The notes under the pieces: model-generated
Seen by the model: the letters and a program-made list of their open reading frames with translations, nothing else
The model's database searches: none
Told to the model about the DNA's origin: nothing
Shown: one piece after another, positions 1 to 10,490 of the stretch
Numbering within the stretch: the first letter of the stretch is position 1
Layout of the letters: every line of letters begins with the position of its first letter
NCBI GenBank assembly: GCA_026692885.1
Contig: JAPLNJ010000557.1
Span: 1 to 40,687, forward strand
Reading direction: 5' to 3'
Length of the DNA: 40,687 bases
Source: Planctomycetota bacterium
Lineage (GTDB): Bacteria; Planctomycetota; Planctomycetia; Pirellulales; Pirellulaceae
Made by a program: the position numbers and the translations under genes

Positions 1-794
1 TGCAGGTGAAACAGCACATACGCGCCGAGATGCCGCACGACTTGGGCACTGCACGGCATAAAGATGTCGCGGTAGACGGCCGGATCGCACAAGCCCATCA
101 CGTCGTCCTGGATGGCAATTGTCGGGCCGGGAGCCCAGTAGCCGAAAATGTGCCCGTAACCGCCCAGCTTGGCAGGCACGATAGCAAAGTGTTGGTCCAA
201 CGCCTGGAGCAGCAACTGACTGATTCGGAGGGCCGCCTGGGCGATCAATTCCGGAGCATCGTACAGGTCGCAGAGGAACGGCGTGAGACCTCGCAGGGCA
301 GCCAGCACGTCGGATGGCCCACGCAGGATGGTGGGACTGAGCCAGCAATCCGCCGGCAAGTTGGCCAGCAGTTGCTCCGTCTGCTGACGCAGGCCCTCGA
401 ACCAAGACTCGCAGGCCGGCAGCGGCGCTGTGGCGAGGGCCTGCACGGAGTCCAGGCAGGGTTCCGGCGCCAGCGACCCGGACGAGAATCGCACCGGACA
501 ACCGCACCAGGCTTCCAGCCACGGAATGGCCCGCCATGGCGCCGCATAGGGCATCCAGTCATCGCACTCCACCGGCCGCCTTGCGAAGGCAAACTCGTAG
601 TCTGTCATCACGTTAGCCGGACACACGTCGGCCGGCACGACATGCTCGTGAGGAAAAGCCTGCCGGAGGTATTGCACCGGCAACCAAGACCTAGGCTGCA
701 ACAAGCCGACCGGCGGCCGGCCGCCGGATTCCTTGGCCCAGAAGACTCGCCGAAACCGGTCGATGCTCTCCCTCAATTGCGATTCGGTTTTCAT
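1..794 (-). CDS. URO-D/cobalamin-methyltransferase-like protein, C-terminus cut by window edge
   Basis: An open frame reads leftward from ATG at 794 to the window edge (about 264 residues) without a stop. AAAGG lies about 10 nt before the start. The protein begins MKTESQLRESIDRFRRVFWA and has stretches such as AIPWLEAWCGCPV, then GGYGHIFGYWAPGPTIAIQDD and DDVMGLCDPAVYRDIFMP. These resemble the uroporphyrinogen decarboxylase-like (URO-D/MtaA) barrel proteins that planctomycetes carry in many copies and that seldom act in heme synthesis. The family call rests on recognition of these stretches, not on catalytic residues; the C-terminal half lies outside the window. Substrate unknown. The antisense frame is open but not protein-like. 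Confidence 0.7.
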   Translation of the reverse strand, partial: MKTESQLRESIDRFRRVFWAKESGGRPPVGLLQPRSWLPVQYLRQAFPHEHVVPADVCPANVMTDYEFAFARRPVECDDWMPYAAPWRAIPWLEAWCGCPVRFSSGSLAPEPCLDSVQALATAPLPACESWFEGLRQQTEQLLANLPADCWLSPTILRGPSDVLAALRGLTPFLCDLYDAPELIAQAALRISQLLLQALDQHFAIVPAKLGGYGHIFGYWAPGPTIAIQDDVMGLCDPAVYRDIFMPCSAQVVRHLGAYVLFHL

Positions 795-876
795 AACACT
801 GTGCCTTTCGCTCTGCCAGCCGCCGGGAATTGGGAATCTCGAACAGCCCGTACGCGATGCCGAACAGGGACATCAC

Positions 877-942
877 CTGCCGCTCGACCAAGCCGTGGAC
901 TGCATCCTGCAAGCAGCCCGCGGCTTGCACTACGCCCACGAG
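877..942 (+). pseudogene. Ser/Thr protein kinase fragment (22 codons)
   Basis: One frame reads LPLDQAVDCILQAARGLHYA followed by HE. This matches the alpha-E region just before the HRD catalytic loop of bacterial Hanks-type kinases, where planctomycete kinases read nearly the same. Nothing kinase-like lies on either side: upstream is the 5' flank of the URO-D-like gene, and downstream the sequence switches at 941-942 to a transposase fragment in another frame. It is a relic, not a gene. Confidence 0.5.
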
Positions 943-1060
943 GTTTTGGCAGCCTGACAGCTACGACCACATCGTCCGAAAGCTCGAAGAACTGTTCCAT
1001 TTCCGACAGTACATCAACGACAACCCAGGTAAGGCTGGAATTGACTTGCCTCAGGAAGCG
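941..1060 (+). pseudogene. REP-associated tyrosine transposase (RAYT/Y1_Tnp) C-terminal fragment
   Basis: The frame reads RFWQPDSYDHIVRKLEELFH and continues FRQYINDNPGKAGIDLPQEA. This is the typical C-terminal part of IS200-like RAYT proteins (FWQ..YYDH..R, then YI..NPVKAGL). The N-terminal HUH catalytic part is absent, so the fragment is inactive. It abuts the kinase fragment and is followed within about 10 bp by a REP palindrome, the expected neighbour of a RAYT. Confidence 0.65.
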
Positions 1061-1065
1061 ACAAT

Positions 1066-1180
1066 AGTTCCAAGTTCACAGCGGTGTTGCAAATTGGCGT
1101 AGCTGAATTCGTAAGAATTCAGGTGTTTTCGTCAAACCCCTGAACTCTCACGAGTTCAGCTACCTTCCGAACTTGGAACT
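1066..1180. repeat. REP/BIME-like nested palindrome, copy 1
   Basis: The core at 1099-1163 runs from GTAGCTGAATTC to GAGTTCAGCTAC and consists of two head-to-head units separated by a short loop. Outer arms AGTTCCAAGTTC (1066-1077) and GAACTTGGAACT (1169-1180) are perfect complements. The same core recurs at 20636-20704. Confidence 0.8.
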
Positions 1181-1320
1181 GCTATCACAAGCCTTGGTGC
1201 ACGCCGTCGTCGATCTCGTGCTCCCCCACTCTGACCAGCCCCGTGTAACACTGGCAAAACGTTCCGACGATGCGAATTGAATGAAGCTGGACGATCGTTG
1301 CAGACGATAATCGCAACGGT

Positions 1321-1404
1321 GCTCCGTGCGCGCAGGGGCGACTCTGTTGAATGGACGGCCTCGGAGGGCCGTCCTACCGGCGCTCCGTGTACGCAGGGGT
1401 GACT
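1321..1404. repeat. Direct repeats flanking a palindrome
   Basis: A 23-bp direct repeat starting GCTCCGTG and ending CAGGGGYGACT occurs at 1321-1343 and 1382-1404 with three mismatches. Between them at 1353-1374 is a palindrome with arms GGACGGCC and GGCCGTCC. This resembles a REP-type unit. The whole stretch 1181-1584 holds no gene I can support. Confidence 0.5.
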
Positions 1405-1584
1405 GTACCAACTGCCACCGCTCCCATACGTCAGGATGGAGCCGCGAACGGTTGCGATCTTTTTGCGTGATGGCGTGCTGAAGTGGCCCAGATGTGACCT
1501 TTTATCGAGAAATCTGTTTCGCTACTTGGACACTGCCAGGGTGTTCGTGGGTCCCGTGCAACTGTAACAGGAAAGGGAATTCGC

Positions 1585-2127
1585 ATGCGACTGAGACCTC
1601 ACCGCAAGCTCACCGCGTTGGTGTTGATTGGTTCCATGGCTTTACTGCCGGCCCAGCAAGTCTTGGCCGCCACTCCCGTCGGATCCGGCAATCCCGACCG
1701 GGCGGTCGCGGCGCCGCCGGTGCGCGATGTGTCTCTGCAGGCGGGCGGCGTCCTGCGTGGCCAAGTCGTCGACAGGCAGGGCCAGCCCTGCACGGGCATT
1801 CCGACAACGGTCATCAAGCTCGGAGCGACTGCCGAGAAGCCGGTCGAGACCCGGACGGATGGCCAGGGGCGGTTTCAGTTTGAGGGGCTATCGGCCGGCG
1901 TGTACCAGGTCGCCACGGCCGAGGGCGGAGCGATCTGCCGCCTGTGGGCTTCGAACGCGGCGCCGCCGTCGGCAGTCCCCGCGGCCTTGGTGGTGCAAGG
2001 CGAGGGTCCCGTACGCGGCAACCTCGGCGGCATCGGACTCCTGGGCTGGACGCTAATCGGCTTAGGCGTCGTGGCTGCGGTCGCCATTCCGTTGGCCGTG
2101 CAGAACAACAAGAACGACGGTAGCTAG
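1585..2127 (+). CDS. Small secreted carboxypeptidase-regulatory-like protein
   Basis: 180 residues. The start is fixed by AGGAAAGGG about 9 nt before ATG. An N-terminal signal peptide (basic start, then VLIGSMALLPAQQVLA) is followed at about residues 55-110 by a pattern typical of carboxypeptidase-regulatory-like beta-sandwich domains: GVLRGQVVDRQGQPCTGIPT, then TDGQGRFQFEGLSAGVYQV. A hydrophobic segment near residues 150-168 (LLGWTLIGLGVVAAVAIPLA) and a short polar tail suggest membrane anchoring at the C-terminus. Planctomycetes carry many such short exported proteins; their role is unknown. No operon partner: the next gene is on the other strand. Confidence 0.8.
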   Translation: MRLRPHRKLTALVLIGSMALLPAQQVLAATPVGSGNPDRAVAAPPVRDVSLQAGGVLRGQVVDRQGQPCTGIPTTVIKLGATAEKPVETRTDGQGRFQFEGLSAGVYQVATAEGGAICRLWASNAAPPSAVPAALVVQGEGPVRGNLGGIGLLGWTLIGLGVVAAVAIPLAVQNNKNDGS

Positions 2128-2175
2128 AAGTCCTGCACCTAGCCATTCAGCGCGGCGGTGCTGCAGCCACGTCGA

Positions 2176-2193
2176 TCAGGCTTTCCAGCCTGA
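2176..2193. repeat. Short palindrome TCAGGCTTTCCAGCCTGA
   Basis: An 18-bp imperfect palindrome lies in the gap between two genes that converge here. A close relative occurs at 39239-39258 (GTCAGGCTGGAAAACCTGAC), so it is probably one member of a dispersed family. Confidence 0.45.
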
Positions 2194-2316
2194 CGTGGAA
2201 GTGCCGTCCGCCTGAAAAGACGGAGGTAAGATACGCCCCGCGGCTCAAGCCCACGGATCGGTAGCTTGCCGAACGGTGGTAGCTGCTCAGGTGCGTAGAG
2301 GCCCATTCGCCTGCGG

Positions 2317-3681
<1,365 letters not shown>

Positions 3682-3808
3682 GCTCTAAACCTCGATTTGG
3701 GTGGGCCTGTCAAGCAGCAGACGCGACCGGACAGTTTCAAGCCTGCCAGGACGATGCAATGCAGATTGCACGTATGGATGCAATACCGACAAGGCGTGAC
3801 TCACTACT

Positions 3809-6800
3809 TCACTTCTTTCGTTCCTTGACGGCTCGGGCAAAGCCCACGTCGATGTACTGGCCACCGGTCGTCTGCTTGCAGTGGACGGCAATCACGTTCT
3901 TGCCGGGGCGGAAGGCCGCGCGCCCAGCGGGATTCAAAGGCAGCAGCTCGTACTCGGAGGTGAATCCGCCCGCAGAGGCCGCCAACACACCGTTGATGTA
4001 GATCTCAACATCCTCGTCGTGATGACACTTCACGGACACGTCGTCCCACTTGGTCTCCGGCAGCGTGAACTCGCGGCGGAGCCAGATATTCCCGGTGTTC
4101 CATTCGGTGCGCACGATCGCGCCGGGCGTGCCGTGCGTGCCGAAACCGGCAGGGCCTGCCTGCCACTTACCATCGTCGAATTCAGGTTGGAACCAGCCGT
4201 CCGCCGGTTTCTTGGTCGTGTAACGCCAGACCACGGCCTCGTCATCCGCCGTGGGCAGCACGGTCACCAGCACCGGAGGCTTGGGCAGCGGGGCAAAACC
4301 GGCGGCTTTGGTCCGGTCGCGACGGGCGTACTTGGCCCACACGGCCTTGTCGTACAGCATCTGCAGGAACACACCGCCCACCACCGGTCGCGCGGTGAAG
4401 CCGACTTTCTTGGCGGTCTTGGTCTGATACCAGTCGGTCATGGGCGAGCGGTCGGGCGTTTCGTTCAGGAACAGAAACACCGGATCCACCAGGGCCTCGA
4501 AGTCGGCCCGTTCCTGGGTCAGCGTGGCCGTCCACAGAATCCAGTCGAGCTTCGTATAAGTCTGGCGATTGTCCAAGGGCAGGCCGTAGCGGTTCTGAAT
4601 CTTCCGATAGTAGTCCAGCTCCTGGCGGGCCACGGCGGCGGGGAACAGGTTCAAGCCCAGGATGCGATCCCAGACCAGGTTGTACTTCTGGCTCCACGTG
4701 TCCGGCTTGTCGAAGGCCAGCCGGAAGTGATCGCCGTCGGCGGCCTCCTGCACCCACCGCGCGGCGAACTCCTTCGCCAGTCGACCGTACTCGGCAGCCT
4801 TGGCCTGATCGCCGCGCAGCGCGCAGAGCTTGGCAAACGCACCCAGGCCGCAGATGGCCTTGGCGCTCAGGTTCACGTTGTGGGCCAAGTGCCCGGCGAA
4901 GTCGTCTGTGCACAACTGGTTCTCCGGGTCGAAGCCCTTGGCCTTCAGGTACTCGGCCCATTTTTCCAGCTGCGGCCAGTACTGTCCGGCGAAATCCGCG
5001 TGGCCTTCCAGCTGCGCAATCGCACCCATCAATACCAGCAGGTTGCCGCTCTCCTCGACCGGCATCTGGTTCTCCTCCGTGCGCTCGCCGCCGCCGTAGC
5101 GCTGGCCGTTGGCATGTGGGTACTGGCCCAGGTCGTGCGGAGCGAACGGGAACTTCCAACGTTCCGACGCGGCGTAGTTCATGAACGGCACCAGGAACGA
5201 CTTGGCCAGCGACGGGCCGAGCAGCAGGAATTGCGGGGCCATCGGGTAGAACACGTCGGACGTGGCGATGCAGCCGTTGGAATGGTTTTCCTTGCAGAAC
5301 GAGAGCGGCTGGCCGTTCTCGTCGGCCACAAACTTGCCCGCGGCGAAACACTGCCGGTAAGCCAGCGCGGCCAGCTTCGCGTACTTCTCGCCGCCTGCTT
5401 TGGTCAGATCGGTCATCAGCTCGGCGTCGAACGCTGCGCACCGCTGTTGCAGCGCAGCGTAGTCGCCGGCCGCGGCCTGCAGCAAATCGGCGGCTTCCCA
5501 GCCATTGCGTCGCCAGTACGGCCGCAGGTTCTGCCGCATGTATTGGATCGAGTACAGGTCGTCGTAGGCGAGCATCAGCCAGCGCGAGACGGGCGCGGCA
5601 CTCACCTGCGCCGCATCCAGCACCAGCGCCGCTACCGGCGCATCACTGGCCGCCAACGGCATGGCCATCTTTGTTACGGGAAACTCGCCGTTCGCCGCAA
5701 AGGCGTCACGCGCAGTGGCCGCGGGAAGAATCAGCGACCGGTTCCCGGCGCCCTGGGGCGCGGCCAGGTACAGGTATCCCCAATCAATCCGGATATCATC
5801 GCCTCGCTTGGCGAGGATCGGTTGATCCTGCGAGCCGAACTTCAGCACTTCCAGCTTGTCGCTGCTCTCCTTGGACCACACGACCTGCTGCCTCGGCTCG
5901 TTGACCGTGATTTCGGCGGAGGCATCCAAGTAGAACGCGACGTCGTGCGACTTGCCATCGACGGCGCGGACGTCATAGGTCACGTAGGTGACCGGCCGCG
6001 CCAGGATGTCCAGGTCTTCCGGCAGCGCCGCTGTCGTGAAGGTCAGGGTCAGCGCCACACCCGCACCCTCGAACGTATAGATCGTCCGCGTGGGCCAGAC
6101 GGTCAGACTCGTCTGCTGCAACGCCGGAGCCGATCCCGGACCGGCACCCATGACACGGTGCGTCTTGCCGTCGATGCGGACCAGACTGGTCAACCGGTGC
6201 GGCTTGCCCGTCCAGTGCACCGTGTCCTCGTCGGTCAGTTTGTTCGCCGGGGACCAGATGCTGAAGTACGGATCGCAGGCCACCAGCGGCGTGGCGGGCG
6301 GCACCAGCTGGCTGCCCTCGGCCCGCCGCGGCTCGACCGGCAGGTAGACGGACTGATTGGCTTCCGTCAGACGTGCCTGGTCCGCCTTGACCAGCGCCCG
6401 ATCGTAGGTCAGCAGGCCGTTGACTTCGATTTCGACGTCGGTCGTCTGCGTGTACACCGCGGCGCACAGCCCTTCGTCGCCCGTCAGCAGGTGCAGCTTC
6501 TTGATGAGGCTGACGTAGGCGTCGGTCAGCTCTTCGCGCGTCTTGAAACTGCGGTAGCCCCAGTTCGCTTCGTCCTGCCACGTGTGACCTGGCAGAGGCA
6601 GGCCGAGCCCGCCGAATTCACCCAGCACCCCGGCCCGCTCGGCTTCGAGTTTCGGGGCGCCGGGACCGGGATAGTTATGCACGTCGATCACATCGCCAAC
6701 TTTGCGGTCCGACCAGCCCGAAGCGTTATTGACCAGCCGCGTGGGGTCCCACTGCTTGATCAGGTCCACATAGCGCGGCGTTTCATGCTGGCCCCAGCCT

Positions 6801-8170
6801 TCGTTGAACGGCACCCACATCACGATCGACGGATGGTTATAGAATCCGTGGACCAACCGTTTCAATTCGAGTTCGTATTGCGTGCTGGCTTCGTCCGATC
6901 GCCGCTGGTCGTCCTTGCCGCCGAAGTTGCCGCTGGGCATGTCCTGCCAGACCAGCAGGCCCAGCTTGTCACACCAGTAGTACCAGCGGTCCGGCTCGAC
7001 CTTGACATGCTTGCGGGCCATGTTGAAGCCGAGCTTGCGGGTCATCTGGATGTCGTACCGCAGGGCCTCGTCCGTCGGTGCCGTGTACAGCCCGTCCGGC
7101 CAGAAGCCCTGATCGAGCGGCCCGAATTGGAACAGCGGTTTGTTGTTCAGCATCAGGCGCTGGATGCCCTTCTCGTCTTTGCCTAAGGCGATCTTGCGCA
7201 TGCCGAAGTAACTCTCGATCTGATCCTTTGACTGGCCGTTCTCCGACAGCGTGATCCGCAGGCCATACAGGAACGGCGAGTCAGGCGACCAAGGTTTGGC
7301 CTGAGGAACGGGAACCTTCAGCGTCAGACTCTGGCTGATCTGCGGCGAGTCCGCCGGTGCATCGGGTTTCGCTTCGACGCGACTCTCTTGGATGACTTGT
7401 TGACCATCCAGAACCTCGACCTTCAGTTCCCGCTTGCCGCCGGTAGTCGAATCGTGAATCGCCACGGTCACGGCCGATTCATCCAAGTTCGGTGTGATGC
7501 GGATCGAATCGACGTGGACTTTGTCGACCGGCTCCAGCCACGCCGTCTGCCAGATGCCGGTCGTGGGTGTGTACCAGATGCCGTTCGGGTTGCGGACCTG
7601 CTTGCCGCGGGCTTGGTGGCCCGCGTCGACCGGGTCCGACACGGCCACGACAAGCTCCTGCTCGCCCGTCGGCTTCAGCGCCGGCGTGATGTCGAAGCTA
7701 AAGGCGTCGTAGCCGCCGCAGTGCCGGCCCAATTCCCGGCCGTTGACCCGGACGGTCGTTTCCCAGTCCACGGCGCCGAAGTGCAGCAGGACGTTTTTGC
7801 CCTGCCAGGCCGCCGGCGTCTGGAACGTGCGGCGATACCACAGCCGGTTTTTCTCGCCGACCGGTTTCATCACGCCGGACAGGGCCGACTCGACCGCGAA
7901 CGGCACCAGGATTTCGCCGTCCCACGCCGTTGGCTGCGGGGCGTCCTGCGGCACGATGGCGTAGGCCCACAGGCCGTTCAGGTTGAGCCAATCCGCGCGG
8001 ACCAGCTGCGGCCGGGGGTAATCCGGCAGGGCCTTGTTCGGCTGGACGTCGGCCGCCCAGCGGGTCATCAGCCGTCCGGGGGCCGGTTGCCAAGCAGCGG
8101 CTGCGCCGCAGAGCGCGAGTTGGAGCAGGGTTGACAGACACAGTGCGTAGGAGCAGTTGCGTGGTTTCAT
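3809..8170 (-). CDS. Secreted GH2 glycosidase fused to a glutaminase-type (DUF4964/5127/4965/1793) module
   Basis: 1453 residues from ATG at 8170, chosen because it opens a good signal peptide (ALCLSTLLQLALCGAAAAW) with GGAG upstream; the in-frame ATG at 8308 would only add a non-signal leader. Residues about 30-230 form the GH2 sugar-binding domain, then an Ig-like domain and a TIM barrel. The acid/base is E457 in FNEGWGQ and the likely nucleophile E518 in VLGEFGG. From about residue 625 (CDPYFSIWSPANKL) to about 1290 is the DUF4964/5127/4965/1793 region of fungal GtaA-like glutaminases, including LDWILWTATLT. Residues about 1308-1453 look like a galactose-binding-type beta-sandwich (WLRREFTLP, VEIYINGVLA). 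It is probably exported and acts on glycans or glycoconjugates; the true substrate is unknown. Confidence 0.9.
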   Translation of the reverse strand: MKPRNCSYALCLSTLLQLALCGAAAAWQPAPGRLMTRWAADVQPNKALPDYPRPQLVRADWLNLNGLWAYAIVPQDAPQPTAWDGEILVPFAVESALSGVMKPVGEKNRLWYRRTFQTPAAWQGKNVLLHFGAVDWETTVRVNGRELGRHCGGYDAFSFDITPALKPTGEQELVVAVSDPVDAGHQARGKQVRNPNGIWYTPTTGIWQTAWLEPVDKVHVDSIRITPNLDESAVTVAIHDSTTGGKRELKVEVLDGQQVIQESRVEAKPDAPADSPQISQSLTLKVPVPQAKPWSPDSPFLYGLRITLSENGQSKDQIESYFGMRKIALGKDEKGIQRLMLNNKPLFQFGPLDQGFWPDGLYTAPTDEALRYDIQMTRKLGFNMARKHVKVEPDRWYYWCDKLGLLVWQDMPSGNFGGKDDQRRSDEASTQYELELKRLVHGFYNHPSIVMWVPFNEGWGQHETPRYVDLIKQWDPTRLVNNASGWSDRKVGDVIDVHNYPGPGAPKLEAERAGVLGEFGGLGLPLPGHTWQDEANWGYRSFKTREELTDAYVSLIKKLHLLTGDEGLCAAVYTQTTDVEIEVNGLLTYDRALVKADQARLTEANQSVYLPVEPRRAEGSQLVPPATPLVACDPYFSIWSPANKLTDEDTVHWTGKPHRLTSLVRIDGKTHRVMGAGPGSAPALQQTSLTVWPTRTIYTFEGAGVALTLTFTTAALPEDLDILARPVTYVTYDVRAVDGKSHDVAFYLDASAEITVNEPRQQVVWSKESSDKLEVLKFGSQDQPILAKRGDDIRIDWGYLYLAAPQGAGNRSLILPAATARDAFAANGEFPVTKMAMPLAASDAPVAALVLDAAQVSAAPVSRWLMLAYDDLYSIQYMRQNLRPYWRRNGWEAADLLQAAAGDYAALQQRCAAFDAELMTDLTKAGGEKYAKLAALAYRQCFAAGKFVADENGQPLSFCKENHSNGCIATSDVFYPMAPQFLLLGPSLAKSFLVPFMNYAASERWKFPFAPHDLGQYPHANGQRYGGGERTEENQMPVEESGNLLVLMGAIAQLEGHADFAGQYWPQLEKWAEYLKAKGFDPENQLCTDDFAGHLAHNVNLSAKAICGLGAFAKLCALRGDQAKAAEYGRLAKEFAARWVQEAADGDHFRLAFDKPDTWSQKYNLVWDRILGLNLFPAAVARQELDYYRKIQNRYGLPLDNRQTYTKLDWILWTATLTQERADFEALVDPVFLFLNETPDRSPMTDWYQTKTAKKVGFTARPVVGGVFLQMLYDKAVWAKYARRDRTKAAGFAPLPKPPVLVTVLPTADDEAVVWRYTTKKPADGWFQPEFDDGKWQAGPAGFGTHGTPGAIVRTEWNTGNIWLRREFTLPETKWDDVSVKCHHDEDVEIYINGVLAASAGGFTSEYELLPLNPAGRAAFRPGKNVIAVHCKQTTGGQYIDVGFARAVKERKK

Positions 8171-8565
8171 CGCGGCAGGGACTCCAGAGCGTGTAACGGA
8201 ACAGGTCAGAGCCAGGATTGTATCCGGCCGAGACGGAGTCTGCACCAGGTCTTCGCTAATTCTGCCGTCATTGCAAACTGTGTCAAACCGTCGCAAATCA
8301 TCGCACACATACGCAGGTTTTGGTGGTAGAAGGGCTGAAAAGTGGTAAAGGTGGTAGAAGAAAATAGTAACATGTGTTCACTATACTCCACGTGCCGTTC
8401 GTCGCTGTCCAAACCTCCCACCAATCAAATCCTTCCCAGCGGCTTCAAGGTTCCTTCTCTGCGCCGCGGCGTGGCTTCGGCAGGCGTACACCAAGCTTCG
8501 TACCTGTAGTGACTTGATCGCCTGGCGTGGGATACGAAGACCGTCGGCCGTGAGATGCCGAATCG
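8171..8565. other. Gene-free stretch with an 11-bp direct repeat
   Basis: Upstream flank of the GH2 gene. GGTGGTAGAAG occurs twice, at 8322-8332 and 8350-8360, in a purine-rich run. I see no further gene. The two copies could be a regulator site for the GH2 gene, but that is only a guess from position. Confidence 0.3.
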
Positions 8566-8697
8566 TCACTCTGAACAGCCCCGTTGCTTACAACGCCACC
8601 CGTTCTGATGGCACTTGAAGCTGGTAGCCGGGACGAGGGTGACCAACAGGACAAACAGCAGCAGCTGCTCAAACAGGTTGGCGTGTGTAGCCACCAT
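8566..8697 (-). CDS. Possible 43-residue membrane peptide
   Basis: ATG at 8697 is preceded by GGGAGG with 5 nt spacing, a strong ribosome-binding site. The product is a short polar start, one hydrophobic helix (LLLFVLLVTLVPATSF) and a Cys- and basic-rich tail (CHQNGWRCKQRGC). It lies 62 bp after the gamma-glutamyltransferase stop on the same strand and could be cotranscribed with it. I do not recognise a family. Evidence is the ribosome-binding site plus the membrane segment; it may be chance. Confidence 0.35.
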   Translation of the reverse strand: MVATHANLFEQLLLFVLLVTLVPATSFKCHQNGWRCKQRGCSE

Positions 8698-8759
8698 GCG
8701 TGCCTCCCGTGCAACGAGACGCATGAAACACCCGGGGAACATGTCCTCGGCAAGGCTCG

Positions 8760-10490
8760 CTACATGCCGGCCGCATGGCCGTCGATCCGGTGGTCGGCGA
8801 CACCACACCACCGCCCGGTCTGCGGATCGATGCAAATCGAATGTGCGTCGCCTTGCTTACCGGGCTTGTCCGCAAAGGCGTGGCCCATTCGACGCAATTG
8901 GTCCAAGGCCGCCGCATATTCCGGGCGCGCCAGCCCCTCGAAGCCGCTACGGTCGGGAAACCACTGATGATGCAGTCGCGGGGCGTCGGTCATGGCACGC
9001 GAATTTCGTTGGAAGTCCACCAAACCGACAATCGTGCATAGGACCGTGTTAATGATGGTCCGTCCGCCGGGGCTACCTGTCACCAGGATCAATCGGCCGT
9101 CCCGGAACACGAGCGTTGGCGTCTGGGAACTGAGCATCCGCTTGCCGGGAGCGATCAGGTTGGCCGGGGTACCGATCATGCCCTGCCGGTCCGTGCGGTT
9201 GGGCACGCGATTGAAATCGGTCATCTCGTTATTCAGGAGGAACCCAGCACCGCGCACGACGACCCGACAACCGAATGAATTCTCCAGGGTGTACGTATTG
9301 GCCACCGCCATTCCGTCGCGATCAAGCACCGAGAAATGTGTGGTCTCAGGTGACTCATCAGCCAGCGGAATGTCGGCCGCGAGCGACTCACTCGGTGTGT
9401 GCCGCTGCAAGTCGATCTGGCATGCCAACTGACGAGCGTATTCTTTAGTTGTCAGCTCCGGCGGAAGCTTCACAAAATCGCTGTCACCCAGCCATCGTGC
9501 CCGATCGTAGTACGCTCTGCGCATTGCCTCGATCATCAAATGCATGGTCCGAACTGACCACACGGCATCCTGGTTTCCCGGTGTTGAATCTGTTCGAGAT
9601 TCGTTCAGCGAAAAGTTCTCCAAAATGTTCAGCATCTCCACTAGGCAGATCCCACCGCTGGAAGGTGGCGGTGGACCAAACACATCGTAGCCCCGGTACG
9701 TGCCGTGAATCGGTTCCCGCAGGTGGGCCCGGTAATCCGCCAGATCCTGTTTCGTTAGCAGCCCTTCACCAGCTCGCATTTCGGCCATGATTTGATCGGC
9801 GATCGCGCCGGTATAGAACGCCTGCGGACCTTCCGTCGCGATCCGTTCGAGGGTCTGGGCCAACTCTGGCTGGACCAAACGATCCCCGTTCCGCCACTCC
9901 TTGCCCACCGGCGGCGTAAAGACCCGCTGCAGTTCCAAGAATTCCTGCGATTTGTGCAGGGCGCCGTTCAAGGACGAGGCCAGCGGCGCATTGACCGTGA
10001 TCCCCTCCCGCGCCAATCGGACGGCGGGCAGCACGAGGTCGGACCACGGCTGCCTCCCATAGGTCTGATGCGCCAACGCCAAACCTGCGACCGTGCCGGG
10101 TATACCACACACGAGATGGCCATCGGAGCGAGCGTACTGCTCCAGCATCCGGACTTGGGCCGCCGCCGGGGCCGTCTCCCGGTACTCGACACACACGGGA
10201 CGTTGTCCCGCGGCAGGATGGATCATCATGAAACCGCCACCACCGATATTCCCTGCTGCCGGCCATGTGACCGCCAGGGCAAACGCGGTCGCTACAGCCG
10301 CGTCCACGGCATTACCGCCGCTCCTTAGCACTGCCAGTCCAACTTCGCTGGCCGGGTTCGATACCGATACAACAATCTCCTGGGCAGCATTTGAGCGCCC
10401 GTCCGACAACGGGGCCTCGCTGTCAGTGAGCGGTGCCGCGGCCAATAGGCAGAACGATAGAAACGCTGCGGTACATGCAAGGCTGGCCAC
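8760..10490 (-). CDS. ggt: Gamma-glutamyltransferase
   Basis: 576 residues from GTG at 10490, which has GGAG at 8 nt; another GTG at 10499 would add three residues but lacks room for a ribosome-binding site. A signal peptide (LACTAAFLSFCLLAAAPL) implies export. The large subunit region has GGNAVDAAVATAFALAVTWP, NIGGGGFM, GIPGTVAGLALAHQTYG and PPSSGGICLVEMLNILE. The autoprocessing and catalytic Thr is about T383, first Thr of ETTHFSVLD, starting the small subunit, which has the oxyanion-type loop GSPGGRTIINTV. The enzyme cleaves and transfers gamma-glutamyl groups of glutathione and similar peptides in the cell envelope. All core motifs are present and length is normal. Confidence 0.95.
   Translation of the reverse strand: MASLACTAAFLSFCLLAAAPLTDSEAPLSDGRSNAAQEIVVSVSNPASEVGLAVLRSGGNAVDAAVATAFALAVTWPAAGNIGGGGFMMIHPAAGQRPVCVEYRETAPAAAQVRMLEQYARSDGHLVCGIPGTVAGLALAHQTYGRQPWSDLVLPAVRLAREGITVNAPLASSLNGALHKSQEFLELQRVFTPPVGKEWRNGDRLVQPELAQTLERIATEGPQAFYTGAIADQIMAEMRAGEGLLTKQDLADYRAHLREPIHGTYRGYDVFGPPPPSSGGICLVEMLNILENFSLNESRTDSTPGNQDAVWSVRTMHLMIEAMRRAYYDRARWLGDSDFVKLPPELTTKEYARQLACQIDLQRHTPSESLAADIPLADESPETTHFSVLDRDGMAVANTYTLENSFGCRVVVRGAGFLLNNEMTDFNRVPNRTDRQGMIGTPANLIAPGKRMLSSQTPTLVFRDGRLILVTGSPGGRTIINTVLCTIVGLVDFQRNSRAMTDAPRLHHQWFPDRSGFEGLARPEYAAALDQLRRMGHAFADKPGKQGDAHSICIDPQTGRWCGVADHRIDGHAAGM

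Noticed and set aside
6..1067. 353-codon open frame on the + strand at the left edge
   Set aside because: The minus frame ending at the window edge is protein-like; this one is arginine/glutamine-rich without recognisable motifs, except for the fragments at its end.
3881..7186. Open frame of 1101 codons on the + strand opposite the GH2 gene
   Set aside because: It is an antisense shadow in GC-rich DNA: rich in Arg, Gly, Gln and His with no domain, while the minus strand gives GH2 and glutaminase motifs.
8171..8308. N-terminal extension of 46 residues for the GH2 protein
   Set aside because: The signal peptide and GGAG lie at the ATG at 8170; the extension would block the signal peptide.
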